Assembly: GCA_037976565.1 (NCBI GenBank)
Contig: CP137668.1
Coordinates: 19,365,714-19,429,713, forward strand
Direction of reading: 5' to 3'
DNA from: Mesocentrotus franciscanus
Lineage: Eukaryota > Echinodermata > Echinoidea > Camarodonta > Strongylocentrotidae
DNA: 64,000 bases
The translations under genes and the position numbers were made by a program. A model generated the notes under the pieces. The model had not been told where the DNA came from, did no database searches, and worked only from the letters and a program-made list of their open reading frames with translations. Positions 14,301-26,300 of the stretch are shown piece after piece (position 1 is the first letter of the stretch; each line of letters starts with the position of its first letter).

Positions 14301-17300
14301 ACCATTTTCAGAAATGAACATTTTGCGTCACGCCCAATACCAAATTTGTCACAAAAGAATCATTTTGCATCACTCTGGCACTTGTTAAAGATACTATGTC
14401 CCTTTGCAGCCATTATCAAATTCTGTAGAACTTTGCAGGAATCATGAATATGTCATGTATGTCCTATCTGTGAAATTTAAACGTTAGCAGTGTCCTAGTA
14501 TTCAAATTATGCAAGGAAACCCGTTTACTTGCTAGACTTCACTGTCAGACACTATTGAGTGACTGACTGGCTTTTTTCATCTTTGGTAATAACGTTCATA
14601 AAATGAGCTGTAAAGGGTACATGAGCATTTGTCTACATTAATAACCCACTTCTTGTAATGGCAAAATTAAACTGATTGAATCTTTGCGTAGCATAAAACG
14701 TACGACCATTCGGTACAATGGTCTGAAAAATCAGACTATTACTTACTGGCTCTATAGCTCCTAAGTCGATTCGACAACTAATAGTCGTTATTTTCCCACT
14801 TAAAGACATTTTCAAGCCCCCTTTTTTTAAGGGAAGTTCTAAATTAGTATTGTCTTTCAAATACCGTTGGAATTTAACCTTTTCATTTTTTGGCCTGCAA
14901 ATGGGACATAGTACCTTTAAGTTCCATTTATACACGTACATTTTTGTCATATTTTTTTCTAAATTTTGCGAGTGAGCGAAGCGAGTGAGAAAATGGTTAA
15001 ATGTGTTTTTTCTGTTGATTTCAAAGGCCTTATCATTTGAATGATCACAAATACAAGAATATTACCCATATTTGCCAACTGAGCGACTTCACGATAATCT
15101 GATTTATGAAATGGCCCTTCTAATTGAAAATGTGGGCGCTAAATCAATTTGAGGCATGGAAATGTAACACAATGCTCAATGTATAGAATTGACAAATTCA
15201 ATTATTAAGGAATAATACCCTGGGGCCATATCTTTGAGAAATGGGCACGACGAGCCCTAGGGCCCGAATTTTAGGTGGTCCCAAAATCCAGAATTATACA
15301 GCATCATCGGCACGACAACATACTTTGTTTTATAATCAAGAAAAAGTGTTTCAATGGACAGGTTTTGGGTGTGGAAAATCTTTTAAATATAGGTAGTTTT
15401 TATAACCCCATATTCTGAGAAAAAATCACACTTATGCTTCATTGGGATATATATATATATGTGCAATATCCAACATTCAAATGTATATTAAACAGTTTTA
15501 TAACTTCAAACTCATAGTGAAAATTATACGAATTGAAAGGTCTTTATTAGATATGGTCAAGAAATTAAAAATAATGACTTTGACATTTTTTCCCAAATTT
15601 TGAGCAAAATATTTAATTTTTGGTACGAAAATGCACGTGGTATTCTCCCCTATCTTATTCCTGAGTATTTTTGCAAGAGTTTTAACATGAATGCCATGCA
15701 TAACCATAAAATGCCATGAAATGTTTTTTGTTGCGCGTTTTCTATTACTATAACGCCATCTTTAAAATACATACACACAGACACACACACGAAATGAGTG
15801 GTTTTCGCGGAAAGAATAATTTTAAGCAGTACAAGCAATTATATTTCTCAAATTTGAATTTGCAGTGTCAAGACATCTTACTGATATTTCTACATTACAT
15901 GTTACATCTCACCTTGGTCGATCGCTAGTTCGTTGAAATAACAAAATTTAGTATTTACAAAATAAGGAAGTGAAATTTAAGTTGTAGGCTATAATCCATG
16001 AATATTCTAAGCCAATATTCTTTCTAATAGGTACTATAATTTAAAGCAGGAACGGTTCTAGAATATTTTTTTATTTTACTATTATTATGATATTGGGGGC
16101 TGGGGAGGTTTAGAGGTTCTTTGATTTGTTTTCTACCTGTACCTTGTGAAAGTGAGGAGGGGGATGGTTGAAGAAACTTCGTTAGAACCGATACTGATTT
16201 AAAGGGATACCACATACCTGTGACTAGCCAATTTTTAAGAGATTCATTCCGGTCGAACAACTCGACCATTTTCGCGGATCTTGATTCCAGGTAGGATGCG
16301 AACGGCATTTTTTCTATGAAAGAAGCACAGGCGTTGAAAATTATAACTAGGTCTCAAATTCTCAGATGTTAGAGAAAAATATCAAGAAAACATGTTAAAT
16401 TATTTCATCGACATTACTCTTTCCCGATAAAATCTGTGTCAGGTAAATGCCTAGGCCTGAATGATGCTAGTGTCAGCCTTTTATTTTTGGGATAAATAAC
16501 AAGAAAGTCTGTTTTACTGCAAAATGAAAAAACTTTAAACAGAGAATGACTTCGGTCATAAAATTGAATTAAAAAAAAAGGAATTGATTTACAGCTAAGG
16601 ACATTATTTGTTTTACGTCACACCTTGTGGTAAGTTTCAAAGGGATAAAGATATGTCGTTTGGCACTTCATACGTTGGATTAACACTCCACCCATTTTTT
16701 CCTTTTTTCGGGTAGTGCGACTGTATTTAAAAATAAACTGACTGGAAGTAATGTTAATAATGTAGGTCCACCATGTGAACGAACTAAAAATGTGAACAAA
16801 TCATGTTCACTGAACACATGTGCTCTCGATAGTCCTTGACACGCGGTCTCTTATTGATAGTAGAATGAAATATACTGAGAAAAAAAACCAAAACATCCTT
16901 TCCTGTATTACTACAGCCCTTCGTAAATTAGTCATTTGACGTTAACATATATTAATAAAAAAAGACAAGGAGATTCAATACTCACTCGTTCTCGCGAGTG
17001 CCCACCAATCTACTTCTTTAGGAAATCTTTCAGCGGAGTAGACCTGAGGGTGATTCGCCAATTTGTGCCAAAGTTCCGTGGTGCCACACTTGGTAATTCC
17101 AAGTATATAGAAGTATGGCAAACAGCGCAGTACCTCCGTGTTTCCATTTTTAAACACAAAACACGGACTCTTGTAACCCGGGAGGAACTGGTCTGGCAAC
17201 CCCTCAAACAATCCCTGAACAAAAGAGAGGAGAACATATTCAGGCAGTGGCGTAGAGATCTCTAGAAAAAATCCATCAAAAAGCAGTAAACGGAAAAGAG

Positions 17301-20300
17301 AGAGAACTCCCTCACCTTCTCCTTCAAGATGACCTAGTGACTTGAACCATGACAATTTCGCCTTCACCGAGAAGACAGGCGCCCCCACCCGTCCACCCTG
17401 ATACCGGTACCCCCTCAGTTACTGGACCCATGCCACGTCGTTATATTCAGGTACATGTATGTTGATTTGGTCGGAATGAAATTCGCTAATACTTAACTTC
17501 AGTATCGCATAACACAGACACTAAAACATGTGTAAACATTTAAGACAAAATCTGAGTAAAAACTTCTTTAAAAAAAATGTATAACTCGCAAGTGCACGAC
17601 GCAAAGTTATTACATATGTTACTATTGACACATGAAATAATTTGCCATTTATATGAAATATGCAGGTATTCATGTAGTTTTGAAAGAAATTATGGTTTTC
17701 CAACATATTAGTGTACTAAACATGCGGTGAACACTTCGTACGTCTAGATTGTGATATTTCAAATTATTAGTATTGCAACCTGTCCTACTATCGATTAATT
17801 CTCCATGGTATACATATAGGCATATTTGGTGTTTACGAAAAAAAGTACTTCTGAACAGTGTGTTTTTTCAAATGGAATCCCGAATTTTCCATCAACATAC
17901 ATTGGGGTAGTGCGACTGAATTTTGAAAAGAAACTGGCTAGAAGTAATGTTTAATCGTGTAGGCTCACGATGTGAACAAAGTAAAATTGTGAAGAAAAAA
18001 TGTTTACTGAACCCATGTGCTCTTGATAGCCCTTGACACACGGTTAGAACAACTAGCTCAGTTTTGTTTAATATTTTTATTTGCACAGTTATTCGGTTTC
18101 TAGTTCTTTTGATAGATGTTATAATTCAATTCTGTGAAAAATAATTACCGGTCATTCCCGTCTTTAAGAAACTAAAGAACACCTCTATTCACTGACCGAA
18201 GTAAAATTGTGAACAATTTTAGGAATTGATTATTCATGGCAATAAATACATGCATATTTCATTTATGAGAAAAATAAAACATATATTTCAATAGTGTGTG
18301 TTTCTTTTCTTTGTTAAATGCCAAAATTCAAAATCAATTACGAGAAAAATAATGTGTCCTTTATCGATCAATCTCTATGACTCTTTATAAAAGAATAATC
18401 AATATATTCCGAGGAGAATTAAAATCTGTCTATCAATAAATAAAAAAATCATATTGTAACAATTATTTCATGAATGTATTTCATGAAAAGTATTTCAACT
18501 TAATTGGCCCTAATGGATCGGGCAAGGGGATCGAATGAAATGAAAGCAGAGTGAGGTACAATACTGGTCATTGATTGTGTTGATGACTAGATCCCACTTT
18601 AGTGCGCAAATCACTTTTTTCTTTACTGGATAATAAATGTTTAAGTTCGATGATCCCGAACTCTATCATCACAAATGTGGATTGGTATGAAAGGGAAACA
18701 AACTGTACAGTACTGATCTATTGTTACGAGAACACATGTTAAGAATGACCAGATTTGATATTGATTTGTTAGACGATAGATAGATGTTTTGTTTTACCTG
18801 ACTACTAAATAATACATGTGCATGCTTGTAAATAAAACAACCAGGGCATCGACGACTCTAATTGCTCAATGAGGGACTTGGTAATCATGATAATGAGGAT
18901 TAATACCTTGTCAAAGGGCACTAGCCCATCGAAATGGTTTCGAACCCGGGATTTCTTCGGTTAAGAGACCACTTCTCTTATTTATTTTGACAGACTTACA
19001 CTCTCTTTTTGTTGAATCTGTAAAAGTGTATGGAAAAATTATACGGCAGCCCTGGGTCGATCGTTGCCATATTTAGTAAAACAAATTCGGCCAAAATGTC
19101 TATACCCTTATGCCTCCACCCAATCAGATATTTTAACTTGACACTTGTCTGGGATTATGTCAGCGTAGTGTTATTTTTTTTTTAATAACACTTTAGCTGC
19201 TCCAATTATTCTAAAGTTCATTGCTTCATCTGATACCTTGATGTTTCTTTATCTCTTATATCAGTCCCACATTTTGTAGATCCCATATTTCGTAGAGCAG
19301 GTTCAATACCTGGTTCTAGACCCAGGTCTAGGTTAAGATGCAGCAAGACAGCTTATACCGCTCATGGTAATACTACTACTAATAACAATAACAGCTAAAT
19401 TTATATTGCGCACGTATCCATCCCAACAAAAGACGAGGTCATGTAAGGTTACGTTCTACCACTGCATTTGCATATTTAATATTTTGTTGCCATCTCTCCT
19501 CCTTAAATTTACTAGGTTAGCAAGTTGCCAAAGAAATCAGCTTTTTGTTTATGACAGGGATTGTATTATCTCCTTTGTTTGAATATACCACCTTTTTCTT
19601 CTTCCCTCTTTTCCTGTTCTTCAAAAACTGCTCTGTCTACCCCCACCATATATTTCTTGCTATCATCACATTGAATTAGAATTCTTTGTTCATCACTAAA
19701 TGTGTGCGGAGGGGCATTACCAGTATTGTATTAACGATTTTCCATATATACATTCGCAGAAAGAATGTTTAGTTGTATTTATTACATCATGCATTTTCGT
19801 TTTGTTTCATTTTAATAGCTTTTCTTTGCTCTCCCCCATACGCTTCAAAACGTAGTTTTAAGAAGATAGTATTAATGATATGAATATATTCCCATTTTAT
19901 ATGTTACAGGACGACGACATACTATTCCCATCATATGATTCTCATCATACACTAGATAATTCAAACGAAAATTGTTCACTTCATGCTGATTTTCTTAATT
20001 TCGATGAAGCTGACTGTGACAGAAAACGTATGGACCCTTATGCCTCCACCCAATCAGATATTTTAACTTGACACTTGTCTGGGATTATGTCAGGGTAATG
20101 TTTGTTTTTTTTTAATAACACTTTAGCTGCTCCAATTATTCTAAAGTTCATTGCTTCATCTGATACCTTGATGTTTCTTTATCTCTTATATCAGTCGCAC
20201 ATTTTGTAGATCCCATATTTCGTAGAGCAGGTTCAATACCTGGTTCTAGACCCAGGTCTAGGTTAAGATGCAGCAAGACAGTTTATACCGCTCATGGTAA

Positions 20301-23300
20301 TACTACTACTAATAACAATAACAGCTAAATTTATATTGCGCACGTATCCATCCCAACAAAAGACGAGGTCATGTAAAGTTACGTTCTACCACTGCATTTG
20401 CATATTTAATATTTTGTTGCCATCTCTCCTCCTTAAATTTACTAGGTTAGCAAGTTGCCAAAGAAATCAGCTTTTGTTTATGACAGAGATTGTATTATCT
20501 CCTTTGTTTGAATATAGCACCTTTTTCTTCTTCCCTCTTTTCCTGTTCTTCAAAAACTGCTCTGTCTACCCCCACCATATATTTCTTGCTATCATCACAT
20601 TGAATTAGAATTCTTTGTTCATCACTAAATGTGTGCGGAGGGGCATTACCAGTATTGTATTAACGATTTTCCATATATACATTCGCAGAAAGAATGTTTA
20701 GTTGTATTTATTACATCATGCATTTTCGTTTTGTTTCATTTTAATAGCTTTTCTTTGCTCTCGCCCCCATACGCTTCAAAACGTAGTTTTAAGAAGATAG
20801 TATTAATGATATGAATATATTCCCATTTTATATGTTACAGGACGACGACATACTATTCCCATCATATGATTCTCATCATACACTAGATAATTCAAACGAA
20901 AATTGTTCACTTCATGCTGATTTTCTTAATTTCGATGAAGCTGACTGTGACAGAAAACGTATGGACCCTTATGCCTCCACCCAATCAGATATTTTAACTT
21001 GACACTTGTCTGGGATTATGTCAGGGTAATGTTTGTTTTTTTTTAATAACACTTTAGCTGCTCCAATTATTCTAAAGTTCATTGCTTCATCTGATACCTT
21101 GATGTTTCTTTATCTCTTATATCAGTCGCACATTTTGTAGATCCCATATTTCGTAGAGCAGGTTCAATACCTGGTTCTAGACCCAGGTCTAGGTTAAGAT
21201 GCAGCAAGACAGTTTATACCGCTCATGGTAATACTACTACTAATAACAATAACAGCTAAATTTATATTGCGCACGTATCCATCCCAACAAAAGACGAGGT
21301 CATGTAAAGTTACGTTCTACCACTGCATTTGCATATTTAATATTTTGTTGCCATCTCTCCTCCTTAAATTTACTAGGTTAGCAAGTTGCCAAAGAAATCA
21401 GCTTTTTGTTTATGACAGAGATTGTATTATCTCCTTTGTTTGAATATAGCACCTTTTTCTTCTTCCCTCTTTTCCTGTTCTTCAAAAACTGCTCTGTCTA
21501 CCCCCACCATATATTTCTTGCTATCATCACATTGAATTAGATTTCTTTGTTCATCACTAAATGTGTGCGGAGGGGCATTACCAGTATTGTATTAACGATT
21601 TTCCATATATACATTCGCAGAAAGAATGTTTAGTTGTATTTATCACATCATGCATTTTCGTTTTGTTTCATTTTAATAGCTTTTCTTTGCTCTCGCCCCC
21701 ATACGCTTCAAAACGTAGTTTTAAGAAGATAGTATGAATGATATGAATATATTCCCATTTTATATGTTACAGGACGACGACATACTATTCCCATCATATG
21801 ATTTTCATCATACACTAGATAATTTAAACGAAAATTGTTCACTTGATGCTGATTCTCTTAATTTCGATGAAGCTGACTGTGACAGAAAACGTATGGACTT
21901 GACCCCGGAGTATAAATATTATGCTGATCAAAATGACCCTCAGACTGTTCCTTCACTCCCATCTTCCCGAAATTTTAATGTGAATCAGTTTTTTTCAAAT
22001 TCTTCAGAGTTTGAAAATAATTTTCCACTGATGCACTTCAATATTAGAAGCTTGAGTAAAAATATTGAACATATGAAATCCGTTATATCTAGTAAACAGT
22101 TAAAATTTTGGTTTTCCCGAAGCATGGTTATGTAATGAACCTCATACATGTTTTTCTACTGACGGGTATAACATGGCCGTTAATAATGGAATAAATAGAC
22201 GCGGTGGCGGAGTGGCATTGTCATTTCTTCTTCATTGAACTACAAAGTAATATCCGAATTAAGTTACATGACAGATGCAGTAGAAAATTTATGCATAAAA
22301 ATCATTGTTCCGAACAGGAGAAATATTGAGGAAGCAGTTGTATAACGACCACCAAATTCATATCACGACGTTTTCATTACTTCTTTACAGACAATAATAT
22401 CATTCCTCAAATTCAAATATTATGATACTGCTGCTATTACTACTCCAACTACTAGGAAGTAGAAGATGAAGAAGAAGGGGAAGGAGGAGAATTGTTTCAG
22501 CGATATTAGTGATTATATTCTCTATGATTGAGGCATACACTCAAATTTAAATCATAATCAAACAGGCATCTGAAGTTTTTAGATGCTATTTGCTTCATGT
22601 TCTTGATAATCGCCCCCGGCTGGATCGCACCCTGCTTCCCTGCATCAACACACACACACTTTGAGAACAGATTTTTGTCTCCCTTTAATTCAAAGTCCTT
22701 TTACAACCTTTTGGGCATCGAATAATACCCGCATTCATTCAGCTTAACTTGACACGAGGTTATTTTCGGCCAATTGTTTATTGTTTTGTAGAAAGATACG
22801 AACCCTCGTGTAATTTAAATAACGTTGGAAATTGAATTGGGGCCTTGAGCGAAGAATACACGTTTAGCTGACCAAAAGTGCGAGGTAGTTTCCACTCCCC
22901 GTGGAATCATAAAATATGTCATCTAAATCGTTTTCCTGTAGGTCTGGAGTGTCAAAGGTCGATAAATTTAAGATCAGACCTTCGAAGGGTCATTTCATCT
23001 AGTTTTGATCTGACAAATTTGAAGCGTAAAAAAGAATCAAAAGCAGTTAGAGAAAAGACATCTCCAAGTCTCCAAGGACCAATCTAAGACGCGTTCATAG
23101 TGACGGCAGACTTCTGTGGGACGTTAAAAAGTTTACTAAAATAATTTTAGCTCGATAGTGATCACAAGTGCATGTAAAAACTGAATTTTGATTTGGACTC
23201 GTCGTTTTTGACAACAAATTTTGTTATGATCCCTTCATCAAAATGAAAAATAAATGTCGCATGTAATTTAAAGAATAACCCCAGCAACAACATAATACAT

Positions 23301-26300
23301 TTTTTTGAGAAATTCGAATAAAGATGAACGATATATGGTCCAACGTACATTGTCATTAATTACTTAATCAATTAAACTCGATTAAAATTAAAAGTTTTAA
23401 CATTAACGAGCAATATGATGATGTCGGAAAATCTGATATAAGCCAAAAAAGATGTATGGAATAATATATACAACTCATACTTAAAACACTTATTAAGAGA
23501 AATTGGATTATCTAGGCACTTATAGAAGTTATGACCAATTAAACATAGGCATGTTTTTGTTTTAAATTACAAATGTGTGCGCGTGCGTGTTGTTATCTTT
23601 GACGCCCGCTTATTCCATCATTATGTGTCAAAATTGACTGAAATTAACAGGGATTGTTGAGGAAAGTATTAGGAATCCAAAACATGCAAAAAATGGAATT
23701 TCTCCGTTCCACGTGCGTTATGCGCGCAATTACGCGCGCACCGACCCACACGCGCAGAAATTTTAGTAGTCACTTTTTTTCTTCTTCTTTTTGATCAGGA
23801 GACTTGTTTCAACTCATTCACGTACTAGTTGGACAACATTTAAAATGTTGAATACCCAAGAAGTTGTTTCAGGGCAAATAGAGTTTGAATGTGGTGGCTG
23901 CAGGGCTTATTGGTCTTGAGCAGCATAAGAATCTTGAAAAAGAGCAGCAAAAAGAGGGGTAGGAAAAGAAAAGCAAGGACGATGTGGGTGAGAGAATGGT
24001 TGTCAAGACGCCATGTGTATGGACATTTTGACCAGTTATTGACCGAAAACCAGAATAATAATAGTAATAATATAATAGCTAGCTGTTATAGCGCTTTTCA
24101 GGTTGGAAGGCCCTCTCAAAGCGCTTTAGAGATATATATATATTATTACCCCGGTCATCGGATTCAGGCTTACCCGCACACAATGTATGCACATTCTCCA
24201 CTCCCTGGGGAGCATTCCAGCCAGGCGTCATTTTTACAAGCGCACACTTGCTAATATAAGCACATTAGCTTTCGCATCCTACCGGGTACCCATTTAACAC
24301 CTGGGTGGAGAGTGGCAAATGTAGATCAATGTCTTGCCAAAGGACATTAATGCCGCGGTGGGACTTGAACCGCGGACACAGTCCGGTGACATATTCACTC
24401 GTCCACGACCCCTCCACAATAACCGTTTCTAGGAAGAATTGAACGCCATATTGTTTCCGAAAGCTCTGACTCACATACTCTCTTTGTAAAGAGACTCTAT
24501 TTCCACCCTTATGAGATAAATTATTAACAATCGTGTGTCATTTGTTTCACCGTGCAGTGTGAAAGTAGGACTGTAGGAAGTTATTAAAAACTTACTTAAA
24601 CAAGAGAGTTTGAAAAGGGTACATCTCACAATTTGATATATTCCCAGATTTTAGTTTCAATTAATTGTAATTATGTGGAAGGGGGCTGAATAATTAACAA
24701 ATTTACAAAGCGACTTCGGAGAAGAAACAAATTATTCTCAAAAAAAAAAACCGAGAAACACATTAATTGTGGAAAATATGTTAAATCCCCAAACAAACAT
24801 TTCAAAAACGTCGAATCATTTTACAAAGGTATCCTGCTCATCAACGTGGTCTCGAAGTCAGAAACTGTTCACAAGCTAAAAAATATAAGTAGTGTCCTTT
24901 ACATTATACTTTATAATTATATATATGTTATCAATTAATGATTTTTAACGATAATAAGAAATTTAAAGCCCCTCCAAAGCGTTGGGAGCCTCACATTCCA
25001 AAATTGGGATCGCAAAATTTCACTTCAATTCTATTATGATGTGGACGAGGATGTCATAAAATTTCTGCAAAGATTTACCCCTAAAATGTATTTGAAGACG
25101 AATATTGATGACAGGACACAAAGTAAGGGTTTTCTGTTGTACTCAGAAAACCAAAATTTTGTATTTTTTCCTTAGTATTCTTTTTCAAACACATTTGTTT
25201 TGAAAATCTTTCCAGAATTGTGTTTTAATTGAATGACATCCTTTTTCATATCATTATACAGTTTAAGTGAAATTTTGTCTTCAAGATCACGTGTTCCACA
25301 TTCGTAGACTATGCGCATGGCATGCAAAAACTGCGCGGGAAGTATGCGCAGCCAATGCGCAAATTGTGAGCAAATTAGTCGTTAACTAGTCGAGAACATG
25401 CGTGCCACTAGGCCGACGTACACGCATCGGCACGCATCGGCGCGCACTGGCACGAGTAGGTAGCGTATAGGTTGCGCATAGTTCACGAAGTGTTCACGAA
25501 AGTTCCCCAAAAAAATTGTCGTGCCAAAATTTTGAACATTTTGAAAATTCTGTCAAGCATTTCACGCACTGCCCGCATCCTCCCGCACGTTATCACGATT
25601 TCTTCCCGCATTGGCACGCAAGAGTATGTGTCTATGCGCAAACTATGCGCAAACCAAAGTGCGGGCAAGTGTCAACGGGGCATTAGAAAGGGATGGAAAC
25701 ACATGTACACATTCATTACCAGAGGAATGCCAAGCTGTAATGGATGTATGGGCGTGGAGGGGTAGAGAAGAAAATTTGCTGTTCTTTGTTTTGATTTTTT
25801 TTAATACTGGACATCATGGTAGGCCATCGCTCTCTTAAAGTTTGACATAACCTGAATATGTATTTCAACAACCTAGACTTGTGGAACTAAAATAATGTTG
25901 ATCAACAATATATTTGTTTTTCCCTGCAAATTACTGACCAGTACTTTATATATCGCTGTACAACCAACTTACTGGTTTCGCCAGTTTGTAAAGAATCCTT
26001 GGGATATATGTGTCAGAGATGTTTCGTAGGCGTAATCCAGGCCTCGAGACATTGTCAATATTCTCATTTTTGGTAATTTCTCCATGTGATATCGTCTTCT
26101 TGAAACCAGCTGCTGACCTCGAACCTTCCATATACCGAGTACCTGTATAAATGTCGGGGGGACACCCAAATGTATGAGTTAAGAAGTGAAAAAAATTGCT
26201 ATTTACAAAAGTTGTACTTGCCAGCATCATATTTAACTCAGATTCATCTATACGGAATGGCCACATTAAGAAAAAAGGGGAAAACCGACATGCATACTTC

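Noticed and set aside
24350..24420. Possible tRNA gene on the minus strand (good B box)
   Set aside because: No closed acceptor stem or anticodon arm, and the downstream blocks are those of a SINE; kept as SINE head.
25969..26169. Alternative frame through the CHST15-like 26.1-kb exon
   Set aside because: Also open, but its exit phase (2) does not join the 17.2-kb exon, whereas the chosen frame does.
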